This document shows, piece after piece, positions 34,638-47,035 of a stretch of DNA of 64,000 bases. The translations under genes and the position numbers were made by a program. A model generated the notes under the pieces. That model was not told where the DNA came from. It made no database searches and saw only the letters and a program-made list of their open reading frames with translations. Each line of letters starts with the position of its first letter. The first letter of the stretch is position 1. The stretch is from Agapanthus africanus. Its lineage: Eukaryota > Streptophyta > Magnoliopsida > Asparagales > Amaryllidaceae. The stretch covers positions 75,044,530 to 75,108,529 of the forward strand of contig JASDDO010000026.1 of assembly GCA_030015575.1 (NCBI GenBank), in the 5' to 3' direction.

Positions 34638-35054
34638 ACCCCAAACCCAAATCTAAGAAAATACGGATTTGGACTAATCCGCGTCCTACGGGCGACGACA
34701 TAAATTGGTCTCCGTATACAATCCACGGGCAACCACAAACAAAACAAACACACACGACACGAAGTGACCATCTGGAGAAGGAGAAAGTTGTTACCGCAAC
34801 GCGGTAGCGTAATTAACTGCAGGGGCTTGCGCCTGCAGGGAAGAGCGTCCCCACAATCAAAAACCCCTCGTGCGAGGGGGAATCTGACGAAGTCTGCTAC
34901 ATCGGACGCATCCGTTTAAACCTTCGATACATGGTGCCATAAATCAACTTGGCATCTTCGGAGAGGTGGACGGATCGCACCAATTAGCATCTGCCCCGAA
35001 CCTCAGGCATAGACGTCCCCGCGTCTCGGCCGCCGTTCGGAGGGGAACAATCAC

Positions 35055-37455
35055 TAATGAGGCTAATGAGTTAATCCAAACACGCACCCAAACTGGGTAA
35101 TGTGTATGTATTGATTACAGGAAACTCAATGCCGTGATGAGGAAAGATCATTTCCCTCTACCTTTCATTGATCAGATGTTAGAACGATTAGCGGGACACG
35201 AATACTACTGTTTCTTGGACGGATACTCTGGCTATAACCAGGTCCCTATCGCCGAAAAGGATCAAGATAAAACCACTTTTACTTGTCCTTTCGGAACTTT
35301 TGCTTATAGACGCATGCTCTTTGGGTTATGCAACGCTCCCGCTACATTTCAGCGGTGCATGATAGGGATATTTTCATATATGGTGGAAAATTTTCTAGAA
35401 ATTTTTATGGACGATTTCTCCATTTTTGGGGACTCCTTTGAGGACTGCCTTCGTAATCTTGACGCGGTTCTTACCCGCTGTAAGGATAAGAACTTGACTT
35501 TGAATTGGGAAAAATGCCATTTTATGATCCAAGAAGGTATTGTACTTGGACATATAATTTCACGAAAAGGCATTGAGGTTGACAGAGCTAAAATAGATGT
35601 CATTCAAAACCTCCCTCGTCCCAAATGCGTCAAAGATATACGATCCTTCCTCGGCCATGCAGGATTTTATAGGAGATTTATTAAGGACTTTAGCAAAATT
35701 GCTAGACCCTTAACCCTTCTATTGGCCAAGGACACTACATTTCACTTCGATTCGGATTGTGAGGCTGCTTTTGAATCGCTCAAAGAATCACTCACTACAG
35801 CCCCCGTTCTATCATCTCCGGATTGGAACCACCCGTTCGAGCTTATGTGTGATGCATCAGATTTTGCTATTGGTGATGTCTTAGGACAGCACATTGATAA
35901 GATGCCACATGTAATTTACTATGCAAGTAGGACCTTGAATGATGCACAAATAAATTACACAACTACCGAGAAAGAACTCTTGGCAGTTGTATTTGCATTA
36001 GAGAAATTCAGGCCCTACTTGATTGGCTCGCCTATTGTGGTTTACACAGATCACTCCGCCCTACGATATCTTTTATCAAAGAAGGATGCGAAGGCCAGGC
36101 TAATACGTTGGATCTAATTGTTACAAGAATTTGATCTTGTCATCCGAGACAAGAGTGGATGTGAAAACGTTGTAGCCGACCATCTTTCACGCATCACTTC
36201 TTCGCCAACTGTGACCGTGCCAATAAATGACTCATTTCCTGACGAACAGCTCTTGACTGTATCCTACGAACCTTGGTTCGTGGATATCGTGAACTATCTT
36301 GCGACGGGACTTATACCTAGCGATTGGTCGAAACAAGACAAACTTCGATTTCTATCCCAAGTAAAATATTTTTACTGGGATGAACCTTACCTATTCAAGT
36401 ATTGTTTCGATCAAATCATTCGCAGGTGTGTCCCTAACGATGAATTTAAGAGCGTGTTATCATTTTGTCATGATCAGGCATGCGGCAGTCATTTTGGACC
36501 TCGAAAAACGGCGGAGAAAGTTTTGCAATGTGGCTTTTATTGGCCAACATTATTTAAAGATGCATTTGAACATTGCAAAACTTGTCCGCGATGTCAGCAT
36601 TTGGGTCGGATTTCACGAAGGAATGAGATGCCGCTCCAACCTATATTGGTTGTGGAAATATTTGATATTTGGGGTATTGATTTTATGGGCCCTTTCCCCA
36701 ACTTCTTTGGGAATCTATATATCTTGTTAGCGGTTGATTATGTCTCGAAGTGGGTGGAAGCTATACCGTGTCGCACTAATGGCAACAAAGTTGGCATTAA
36801 GTTCCTTAAAGAAAATATCTTTTCGTGATTCGGACACCCTCGCGCTATAATTAGCGACAACGGGACACATTTCTGCAATAGGTCTTTCGAGGCCTTGATG
36901 CGGAAATATTCAATCACTCACAAGCTTTCTACGCCCTATCATCCCCAAACGAGCGGGCAGGCTGAGATCTCAAATAGGCAGATCAAACAGATCATGGAGA
37001 AGACGGTTTCGAAAAACCGTAAAGATTGGTCAACCAAATTGACGGATGCTCTTTGGGCATTCCGCACCGCTTATAAGACCGATCTTGGTATGTCTCCATA
37101 CCGCCTTGTGTTTGGGAAGGCATGCCACCTTCCTGTCGAGATTGAACATAAGGAAATGTGGGCTATTAAAGAGCTTAATTTTGATCTTGATCATGCAGGC
37201 AGCTATCGGAAGCTGCAGTTGAATGAGCTAAGCGAACTCCGCGATGAAGCTTACGATAATGCGGTGATAGTAAAGAACAGGACTAAAGTGTTCCACGATA
37301 AAAATCTTTTTAGAAAACCTTCACATCGGGGCAACAAGTCCTTCTTTACGATTCCCGTCTCCATCTTCATCCGGGTAAGCTTAAATCTCGTTGGAAAGGA
37401 CCTTTTGTGGTGCGGTATGTACACCCGCACGGGGCAGTTGAAGTTGAAACTTTGA
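35055..37455 (+). pseudogene. Athila unit 1: reverse transcriptase, RNase H, integrase, fossil
   Basis: It resumes after the right target duplication of Tat-3. Reverse transcriptase shows [32 protein letters not shown] and FMDDFS (about 35200-35420). RNase H shows [18 protein letters not shown] and YTDHSAL (35850-36070). Integrase shows the HHCC region, DFMGPFP, SDNGTHF and [11 protein letters not shown] (36400-36970), and a C-terminal part with HLPVEIEH. It is broken, with a few interruptions. Unit 2 has nearly the same protein. Confidence 0.92.
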
Positions 37456-38928
37456 AAAACGGTTCGATTTTTAAAGTATATGGGCATAGATTAAAACCGT
37501 ATTTTTCTGCTGACCCCGCGGAGGAGCTCCTGTTTTTACAGGAGCCGCTTTATCAAAACTAAATTTCCTCCGCCTCACTTCTATGTTTTTGTAACAATTT
37601 CTCATTTTAAAGAATGGAGGTGAGTAAAAAAATGGATTTGATTGAATATCTGTGCGTGTCAAAGAACAAGTTTGGGGGAATTTTTCATTTAACTATTATT
37701 TTACCCCTTGTATCTCTCTCCTAGTATACATGTCTATGTTCTCAAAAGGCTACATCAGTGAGGACACTGCTGAAAACAGGTTTGGGAGGGAGGTTTGTAT
37801 TCACTGAATTATCTTTGACACTGGGCATTAAAATTTTTTTATAACAAAAGAGTAGAAAGTGAAAAATTACATCCAAAAGATAGGAATAGTTTAAGAAAAC
37901 CAAGAAAATTAGAAGTTTTCTTAAACGAACTAGTAATAAGTAGTTATGAGCTGTTGTCCCAAGGGTTAGTAAGATGAAGGAAGTCACTAATCTGAGGATA
38001 AAAATAAGTCTGAAAAATAGTTTCTATTCTGGAAGCCAAACATTTGAATGTTGATACCTTACTATATGCACTTACACACGTCTTGAAACTCGGGATAGTA
38101 GAGGATACCTTGAAATGCTCTTGTTTAAAAGCCAAAGTATAAAGGAAATAAAAAAAATGAAGAAAATATAAAAATGGTGAAAAGAGAAAAATGAACACTG
38201 GTTTTGTTATCGCCAAGGCAGCAATAAAAAAATATAGCGATGGTGCCTCTTCACCTAGTGCCCTAAGGCCAACTGGTCTGGGAGTCACTGCTAAGCCTTA
38301 GGTGGTGCAAGACGAGGAAAATACTATCACCTAATCAGCAAGCACATGAGTAATCGGTCGGTTAGTACCTCAAGAAGTATTAACGGTCGCATGAAAAGGT
38401 GTGAGCAAACCTAAGTATTCATCAAATTAAAAAGTACTGAGGTAGATGGACAAGAATATGATAGCTTGAATTGAATTCTCCGAGTGTAGGAATGTTCTTT
38501 ACACACACGTAGAGGTATATGATCGATGTTTGGATGAAAGATAGGAATAAAGAATAAAGACGATGTTTTATTGAGGGATGATGTGATTTCTAACATTTTT
38601 TCATGACTATTAAGATAGGGCTCATGACAACTGAAAAGCTAGTATAGTTGGACACCCTTATTTTCAAAGTCTTTCTTTTATGGTTCTTATCTTTATATGT
38701 AACTTTCACCATCTCTCTTTTGTCATTGGATTTTGTGGGTGTAATCCGCTGAAAACCCTCAGGAGACAACACTCCTCCTACTAGGGACACCTAGAGGTTT
38801 AACGGCTTGTTGCACGTGCTCAGTGCAATCGTGTTGCCTACGAAAGTGTGCTTAGTTTTCTCCTTTCTTTTTCTCCTATTAAATAAACTAGTTTGCTCGG
38901 GACGATCAAAGATAAGTTTGGGGGTATT
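37456..38928 (+). other. Athila 3' untranslated region with repeated polypurine tracts
   Basis: About 1.5 kb without a credible reading frame. No envelope-like gene is seen, although some Athila elements carry one here. Purine tracts of the form AA(C/T)AAGTTTGGGGG occur near 37665 and again at 38911 just before the LTR, with a weaker one (AACAGGTTTGGGAGGGAGG) near 37776. The last primes plus-strand DNA. The inner ones could act as central tracts. Confidence 0.65.
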
Positions 38929-40391
38929 TGTTCAGTTGATAAAACCGCACATTTGTTATTACATTTTTCCTACCATTTTTATATTAAAAAAGGACTTTAT
39001 TATAATATATCATACATATGAGGGTTTATGTGTAAAAATACTATTTTCCATGTGTTGATATATTATAATTAGCATTTGGTAGGAAAATATATGCAAATAA
39101 ATTCATTGACCAAATCCTAGTAGAACAAAGTCTACTAAATATCATTTGAGTTGTTGTGCAGAATTTTTCCAAGTTGTGCAGAATTTTTCAAAGACTAGAA
39201 TCAAGCAAATCAAGTTGTTGAAGAAGATTTGCCTAATTAAGAATTAAAACTTGGAGACCAGCTCTGGCAGCAACCACGAGAAGATTTCCAAATTCTGAAG
39301 GTTCCAAGAATCGCCAAATGTCACTACGAGACATCCCCAGAAAAATAATTAAGGGCTCAGATCTTCAAGTCGCGGATCCGCGGCATTAGCCCCTTTATGC
39401 CGCGGATCCGCCGCAGTTAGAGGGAATTGGAAGCTCAGAAAATTTGGGGAGGATCTTTTGCTGCTTACTTCCTAATTTAGAAGCTTGGATTCTGGCTTTG
39501 GCACTATAAAAAGGCACCGAGAGCCTCTTGGAAAATTTATCAAGCCGACGAGATCACGAAGTCCAAGACGGCTCACACATCCAGGCTGATTATCAACTGT
39601 TCGTCTACCTCCTTGGAAGAGATCGAGAAGCAAACTAGTATTTGTAATCATTTTCTAAGGAATCAAAATGTAATGAATATTGTTGATTAATAAAGGTAGC
39701 TCTTTTTCCTACTCTATTTCTTCGTAGTTTAATTATGCATTTTCTCTCCATCTCTTTTTCTCCCAACATGCGCGAGTAATTCACCGCTAGTTAGGGTTCG
39801 TAGGATTAGGGTAGGCTAATGGATGATGAACATCTCTAAACCCTTTTTAAGTCTTATAAAGTTTATAAACTTTATCAAAAGAATCATTAACATCCTAATC
39901 GGGCGCGCTAACAATTCTTTGTTAGTTCCGACCGCGATTAGAGATTAGATTAATGATTGTTTTGGTAAAGGCTAGATATGAACGGAGTTCCGTGTCGAGA
40001 TAGGGGTTAAGAGTGGGATCCCTTTTCCCTCCAGAAACCCTAATCTACACGCATCACCGTCGTTCTAGTTTTAAATCTATTAAAGGATAAAAAGGGTAAC
40101 TTTTAATTAATCGTCCATAACTACTAAATCCTAACGAACCCTACAAGCCCTCTTATTCTATTAACTACATTCCTAAAATAATCTAGATCTATATATTTGC
40201 ATTCTTGCTTAAGTAGATCTAGAAACCATTCTACAACATTCTTTATCCCTCCTCTCTTTCTCAACATATCTAAAGTAAGAGTAAAAGATTCAACGTTTCC
40301 CTGAGGACGACCCGTACTCATCTCGGTCTAGCTACGTGCGACACCGTTCTGATTGCGGTTACACTACAAACACACTCTTTCGAACTAATCA
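38929..40391 (+). repeat. Athila LTR, second copy (shared by both units)
   Basis: 1463 bp, starting TGTTCAGTTGATAAAACC after the purine tract and ending two bases before a primer site. It is therefore placed both as the 3' LTR of unit 1 and the 5' LTR of unit 2. It is about 97.7 percent identical by eye to 24802-26263. Confidence 0.93.
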
Positions 40392-40393
40392 AA

Positions 40394-40411
40394 TGGCGCC
40401 GTTGCCGGGGA
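40394..40411 (+). other. Athila primer-binding site, second unit (tRNA-Asp)
   Basis: Identical to the site at 26266-26283. Confidence 0.85.
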
Positions 40412-41348
40412 TACGTGCGTAATTTTTTTATTACTATTTGTGTTGAATTCTTAGACGATTTATATCATTATTAACACAAAACTGCAAATTGCATATTTAA
40501 CGATTTGTGCGTGAATTTTGCAAGGAGATCTGAAGTCACAGAATTGAGGAAAACAGAAGACAGAGACATTCTTAGAGATCCAGAGGAGCAAAGGAGGCCA
40601 CAGAAAATTTTTCATCAACCGATCCATCCACCTCGCGGCGGAACCGCGGCACAAAGGTGCTTCCGGCGGCGGAATCGCGGCAGTTTAGAGGGATTAGGGC
40701 TACAGAACTCTCTGGTAAGATTCTCAACTCCTTCTCTCTCCTCTCAAATCCAATAAAATCTATCTTCTGCAGGATTCTTTGCAAAATAGCGCCGCTCAAA
40801 AATCTTTTTGCAAAAGTTTTGTGATTGGTTTTGTTTTGCATATTTTAATACGGACTCTAAGGGGCAAAGACCAAATCAAGATTAGGTGGGGATTTCATCA
40901 CCCTTCCTAAGCCCCACAAATCATAAACCGAGCATCTAGATCTACCCTTCATTAATTTAAAAAATATCTAGACCAGACTCTAAGGACTGCCGCGCTCAAT
41001 AAGTACAGAGGAAGGTCGTGGGTAATCTATCGTTTATCCGCATTACTTTTGTAGTGCCTAGGCAAGTGTGTCAAAGGCTAGTGGTTTTTAATTAGGCCCA
41101 CTACTGTGGTTCCTTCCCATTTACCTGGCACTTACCTGGCTACAAGGGTAGTACAGAGGCGGTAGAGGATTGATCCTGCGGCTTGTCCTTTGGAAGTCTA
41201 AGAGCGGTCTAGAGACTGGACCTAGGTAACTTTAGTTCTAGGGTTGTTTGTGCATTTTAGAGTGATTTGTCTTGAGTCCCACTTTTTCAAAACAAACCAA
41301 TTTTAAAATCACACACACGCTGCCACTTGCACTAAACCCGCTTAGTGC
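40412..41348 (+). other. Athila leader, second unit
   Basis: Noncoding and close to identical to 26284-27220, including the GC-rich palindromes near 40633-40682 and the module shared with the 3.4 kb solo LTR. Confidence 0.75.
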
Positions 41349-43157
41349 ATGCTCGGCTGGATACGGGATCCTAGTGCCCGTCTTGTCCGCGTTCCTGCTA
41401 TCGACGCCGAAGTCGGTACTTCTTCATCTTCTTTTCCCCCACCACACACCACGACCGAGATGGACGGCACTCCATCAGATTATAACACCACGCTGCCACC
41501 GCCCGTAGGTGCGCAGAATCCACCACGCATCTCTCTCCAAAAGAGATGCTATCCTATCCGTGGTCCTCTTCCCATTTGTCTATCTCTTCCACCACCTAAC
41601 GGGGATAATTTCGAAATTAAACCCCACTACATCAATCTGCTACCTAAATTTCACGGGCTTGAGTCGGAAGACGCGTACGTTTCCATCACCAAATTCGAAA
41701 ACGTATGCGCAATGATGGGTACTTCACAATTGACTTTAGATGCTATGCGCTTACGTCTCCTCCCATTCACACTGTGCGACTTGGCAGAAAAATGACTTTA
41801 TAATACTGCCGCACACTCTATCACTAATTGGGATGAATTTGTCATAGCATTTCTTAAGAAGTTTTACCCAAAGTATAAGACTGCCCATATTAGGAGCGGG
41901 ATCAACCAGTTCACCCAGCTTCCCAATGAACCATTTTGGAAGTGCTTTGAACGTTTCAAAGATCTGCTTGTCCAATGCACCCATTACGGAATACAAAGAT
42001 GGGATTTATGTCGGATTATATATGAGGGCATTAATCCAGTGACAAAGCAGATGCTTGAAACAATGTGTCAATGCAATTTCATGTCTAAAGACGACGGTGA
42101 AGTTTGGAAGTATCTGGAAGACCTCGCTGAACACACGTTGCAGTGGGAAAGCGTAAGACCACCTTCAACTAAGGGAGGTATTCACCAGCTCGATATTTCT
42201 ATCGCAGTAAAAGCCGAAATGGCAGCGATACAGAAGAAACTCGACGCTATTGAAAACAAGTTCTCATCATTCTCCCTAAATCAGGTCACGCTTCCTAAGA
42301 CCGTCTGTGGTTGTTGTTCGGATCCTTCACACTTAACGGAAGAATGTCCTATGAATGCATCGTTTCAAGCTAATGCTGCTTTTCAGCAGCGACCTAGAAA
42401 CGACCCTTATTCTTCCACGTACAATCAAGGATGGAGGAATCATCCTAACTTTGCTTGGAATCAAAACTAACAAAGCAATTATCAAAGACCTCCTCCACAG
42501 CAACCACAGAATCAGCCCCCCTTTCAGTCACAGAATTTCCAAAATCCGGCCAACATTTCTACACCACAAGTGGCCGGTACTGACAACTCACTTGCACAAA
42601 CTTTGGATATGTTCATGAAACAATCCATGCAATTTTCGGCTGAGATGAGGTCTTCTATTGATACCATAACGAAAAACTCCGCCTCCCATGGTGAGAGTAT
42701 TAAATCATTAGAAAACCAAATCGAACAGTTAAACGCCGCAATGAGTGCGAGAGAGAAAGGGAAACTCCCATCTCAACCCCTACCGAATCCTGGCCATTCA
42801 CAAAATCATAATGTGACTGCCGTTACTACGTTGAGATCGGGGAGAGTGCTGAATAACCGAGTGGGTGAGCAATTTGATGTTAGTGACACATTTGATACCC
42901 CAGTTTCTTCTTCTTCTTCCCCTAATTCGTCTAGTCTCCCATCTTCATCCGAGCCTATTATCCGTTTTCCCCAAGGCTCGAATATTTCGCCAAAACTATC
43001 TAAGTCGATGCCCACTACAATTTTGGGATCGAATTCGTCCCCACAGTCTTCTCCACAAACGTTGGACCCAAAATTTATTGATCGAGCTCCATTTCCAAAC
43101 CGATTAAGGGCCAACAGACCTAACCCGCAAATGGAGAAAATTGTGGAAATGTTTTAG
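41349..43157 (+). pseudogene. Athila unit 2: gag, fossil
   Basis: The Retrotrans_gag domain lies in the first 270 codons or so, followed by a Cys/His segment (CGCCSDPSHLTEECP, near 42308-42352) like the Athila zinc knuckle. A Gln/Asn/Pro-rich linker and the family motif TTLRSGRVLNN near 42826 come next. The later part has predicted helical character (SIDTITKNSASHGESIKSLE). It makes the particle shell in a live element. It is broken, with a few interruptions. Confidence 0.88.
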
Positions 43158-43229
43158 CAAGTTAGCGTGAATATTCATCTCCTAGATGCTATTTAACGAG
43201 TCCCATCTTATGCAAGAATCCTTAAAGAC

Positions 43230-46200
43230 TTGTGTACTAGGAAGAGAAAAACTCAAATGCCTAAGAAGGTTTTCATGACGAGTAATGTTAGCACCACTTT
43301 TACCCAACAAATACCAAAGAAACGTAAGGATCCCGGCTGTCCTACAATCTCTATTTCTATTGGGGGTAAAAATATTAATCGTGCTTTACTCGATCTAGGC
43401 GCTAGCGTTAACTTGCTTCCTTATTCAGTATACGAGCAGTTAGGAACTGGAGAGTTAAAACTCGCCCATTGTACTCTCCAGATGGCAGATCGATCTATCA
43501 CCAAATCTCGGGGCGAACTAGAGGATGTGTTGATTAAAGTCGGGGAATTCATATTTCCCGTGGACTTTATTGTTTTAGATATACAACCTGTGGCAAACCC
43601 ACGCAATCAAATTCCGGTGATATTTGGTCGACCCTTCCTAGCAACTTCTAACGCTGTAATTAATTGTCGTAATGGTTCTATGAACTTATCCTTTGGGAAA
43701 ATGACAATTGAGCTTAATATTTACATGCTAGGAAGTCAGCCGTCAGAACCTTCTGTTCATTTGCTGGATGTTTGTTCCATCCACAAGATAGCTTCCGGAA
43801 GCTGCATGGATGAGGAATTTTGCTTTGATATTCTCGACAACACTAATGAGACATCGTTTGATCTTGCACCACTTTATAGTGGGGATATGTTCAATGAGTC
43901 CGACCTTGAGATTGAACCCGTTGACTCGTTGCAAAAGTCAGCAGCACTTTCCGAGTCAATATCTTATGCAAGTTTTGAACCTTTTGGGGAGTCCGAATAT
44001 CATTCCGTTATCCCACCTTCTATTGTCTCTCCGCCAATTCTTGATCTCAAACCGCTACCTTCTCATCTTAAATATGCATATTTAGGAGAGAATGAGACTT
44101 TGCCAGTGATTATATCCGCTTCTCTAGCCTTAGAGCATGAGAATGCACTTTTGGCAGTGTTGAGATCGAATCGGCAAGCATTTGGTTGGACGATGTCCGA
44201 CATCAAAGGGATTAGTCCCTTAATTGTTGAACATAACATACATCTGATGGATGAAGCCAAACCAACCCGAGACCCACAAAGACGGTTAAATCCCGTTATG
44301 AAGGAGGCGGTAAAGAAAGAAATCGTCAAGTGCCTTGATAGTGGAATAATTTACCCCATATCTGATAGCCAATGGGTAAGTCCAATTCATGTGGTCTCTA
44401 AAAATTCTGGCATCTAGGTCATCACTAATGAGGCTAATGAGTTAATCCAAACACGCACCCAAACTGGGTAGCGCGTATGTATTGATTACAGGAAACTCAA
44501 TGCCGCGACGAGGAAAGATCATTTCCCTCTACCTTTCATTGATCAGATGTTAGAACGATTAGCGGGACACGAATACTACTGTTTCTTAGACGGATACTCT
44601 GGCTATAACCAGGTCCCCATCGCCGAAAAGGATCAAGATAAAACCACTTTTACTTGTCCTTTCGGAACTTTTGCTTATAGACGCATGCCCTTTGGGTTAT
44701 GCAACGTTCCCGCTACATTTCAGCGGTGCATGATGGGGATATTTTCATATATGGTGGAAAATTTTCTAAAAATTTTTATGGACGATTTCTCCATTTTTGG
44801 GGACTCCTTTGAGGACTGCCTTCGTAATCTTGACGCGGTTCTTACCCGCTGTAAGGATAAGAACTTGACTTTGAATTGGGAAAAATGCCATTTTATGGTC
44901 CAAGAAGGTATTGTACTTGGACATATAATTTCACGAAAATGTATTGAGGTTGACAGAGCTAAAATAGATGTCATTCAAAACCTCCTTCGTCCCAAATGCG
45001 TCAAAGATATACGATCCTTCCTCGGCCATACATGATTTTATAGGAGATTTATTAAGGACTTTAGCAAAATTGCTAGACCCTTAACCCTTCTATTGGCCAA
45101 GGACACTACATTTCACTTCGATTCGGATTTTGAGGCTGCTTTTGAATCGCTCAAAGAATCACTCACTACAGCCCCCGTTCTATCATCTCCGGATTGGAAC
45201 CACCCGTTCGAGCTTATGTGTGATGCATCAGATTTTGCTATTGGTGCTGTCTTTGGACAGCACATTGATAAGATGCCATATGTAATTTACTATGCAAGTA
45301 GGATCTTGAATGATGCACAAATAAATTACACAACTACCGAGAAAGAACTCTTGGCAGTTGTATTTGCATTAGAGAAATTCAGGCCCTACTTGATTGGCTC
45401 GCCTATTGTGGTTTACACAGATCACTCCGCCCTACTACATCTTTTATCGAAGATGGATGCGAAGGCCAGGCTAATACGTTGGATCCTATTGTTACAAGAA
45501 TTTGATCTTGTCATCCGAGACAAGAGTGGATGTGAAAACGTTGTAGCCGACCATCTTTCACGCATCACTTCTTCGCCAACTGTGACCGTGCCAATAAATG
45601 ACTCATTTCCTGACGAACAGCTCTTGACTGTATCCTACGAATCTTGGTTCGTGGATATCGTGAACTATCTTGCGACGGGACTTATACCTAGCGATTGGTC
45701 GAAACAAGACAAACTTCGATTTCTATCCCAAGTAAAATATTTTTACTGGGATGAACCTTATCTATTCAAGTATTGTTCCGATCAAATCATTCGCAGGTGT
45801 GTCCCTAACGATGAATTCAAGAGCGTGTTATCATTTTGTCATGATCAGGCATGCGGCGGTCATTTTGGACCTCGAAAAACGGCGGAGAAAGTTTTGCAAT
45901 GTGGCTTTTATTGGCCAACATTATTTAAAGATGCATTTGAACATTGCAAAACTTATCCGCGATGTTAGCATTTGGGTCGGATTTCACGAAGGAATGAGAT
46001 GCCGCTCCAACCTATATTGGTTGTGGAAATATTTGATGTTTAGGGTATTGATTTTATGGGCCCTTTTCCCAACTCCTTTGGGAATCTATATATCTTGTTA
46101 GCGGTTGATTATGTCTCGAAGTGGGTGGAAGCTATACCGTGTCGCACTAATGACAACAAAGTTGTCATTAAGTTCCTTAAAGAAAATATCTTTTCGCGAT

Positions 46201-46693
46201 TCGGACACCCTCGCGCTATAATTAGCGACAACGGGACACATTTCTGCAATAGGTCTTTCGAGGCCTTGATGCTGAAATATTCAATCACTCACAAGCTTTC
46301 TACGCCCTATCATCCCTAAACGAGCGGGCAGGCTGAGATCTCAAATAGGCAGATCAAATAGATCTTGGAGATGACGGTTTCGAAAAACCGTAAAGATTGG
46401 TCAACCAAATTGACGGATGCTCTTTGGGCATTCCGCACCGCTTATAAGACCGATCTTGGAATGTCTCCATACCACCTTGTGTTTGGGAAGGCATGCCACC
46501 TTCCTGTCGAAATTGAACATAAGGCAATGTGGGCTATTAAAGAGCTTAATTTTGATCTTGATCATGCAGGCAGCTATCGGAAGCTGCAGTTGAATGAGCT
46601 AAGCGAACTCCGCGATGAAGCTTACGATAATGCGGTGATAGTAAAGAACAGGACTAAAGTGTTCCACGATAAAAATATTTTTAGAAAAACCTT
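43230..46693 (+). pseudogene. Athila unit 2: protease, reverse transcriptase, RNase H, integrase, fossil
   Basis: Protease carries ALLDLGASVNLLP (near 43382-43420), where the Athila family has D-x-G-A-S. Reverse transcriptase ([12 protein letters not shown] near 44577, FMDDFS near 44778), RNase H (CDASDF near 45222, YTDHSAL) and integrase (DFMGPFP near 46050, SDNGTHF near 46225) follow. The reading ends where Tat-2 begins at 46694. It is broken, with roughly eight interruptions. Similarity to unit 1 is very high across all shared parts, so the two units separated recently. Confidence 0.9.
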
Positions 46694-47035
46694 TGTGTCG
46701 TGGGTGTTTACGCTACCGCATCGCGGTAACAACTTTCTCCTTCTCCAGATGTTCACTTCGTGTCGTGGGTGTTTGTTTTATTTGTGGTTGTCCGTGGATT
46801 GTATACGGAGACTAATTTATGTCGTCGCCCGTAGGACGTGGATTAGTCCAAATCCGTATTTTCTTAGATTTGGGTTTGGGGTTTTGGTTTAAGGATACGT
46901 TAGCCATATTTGAGACTAAGATCAACTTAAACGTTTCTTAAGGATACGTCAGTCCAATTTGAGACTAAGATCAACTTAACGGAATCGTTTAGATCCGACA
47001 AAAGAGCATTTGGGGGCTCTATTGTTCTAGTTTAG

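Larger units (their letters stand above)
28851..35049 (+). mobile_element. Tat-3: nested noncoding Tat-type LTR element
   Basis: The 6199 bp insertion starts TGTTCCCGCC and ends GGGGAACA, flanked by ATCAC at 28846-28850 and 35050-35054, the expected five-base target duplication. It consists of a short 5' LTR remnant, 2.3 kb of repeat-rich internal DNA, a polypurine tract and a 3.8 kb 3' LTR. The internal DNA matches, in reverse complement, the Tat-2 spacer at about 57100-58860. The LTR shares about 900 bp with the Tat-2 LTR. No protein domain is present. Its two LTR starts differ at three of 134 positions by eye. It would depend on other Tat elements for all proteins. Confidence 0.88.
31259..35049 (+). 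repeat. Tat-3 3' LTR, 3.8 kb
   Basis: The start is TGTTCCCGCC and the end GGGGAACA, bounded by the target duplication. It is built from successive arrays of short palindromes: CACGTG pairs, GAATTTAATTC, AGTGTTTAACACT, and GGAC-N6-GTCC. It also contains a TATA box. At 3791 bp it is long, as is common in the Tat lineage. No protein is encoded. Confidence 0.85.
24802..46693 (+). mobile_element. Athila (Ty3/Gypsy) tandem: LTR-internal-LTR-internal
   Basis: Unit 1 is LTR 24802-26263, internal 26264-38928 (with Tat-3 nested at 28851-35049) and LTR 38929-40391. Unit 2 shares that middle LTR and continues with internal 40392-46693, where Tat-2 begins. Gag, protease, reverse transcriptase, RNase H and integrase come in Gypsy order, with a tRNA-Asp primer site typical of Athila. 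The two LTRs differ at about 34 of 1462 positions by eye, near 2.3 percent, or about 0.9 million years at 1.3e-8 per site per year. The left flank TGAAT (24797-24801) has no visible partner. Both units are broken, each with roughly five to ten interruptions. Confidence 0.92.

Noticed and set aside
37944-38288. Minus-strand frame of 114 codons in the Athila 3' region, considered as an envelope-like gene
   Set aside because: It is on the wrong strand and Phe/Leu/Tyr-rich from AT-rich DNA. No signal peptide, membrane pattern or domain is convincing.
46694-46720. True terminus of the Tat-2 LTR at its low-coordinate end
   Set aside because: The sequence starts TGTG, which could pass as an LTR end. 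However, the Tat-3 LTR continues about 240 bp beyond the homologous point and no partner duplication is visible, so this is treated as an unproven boundary.
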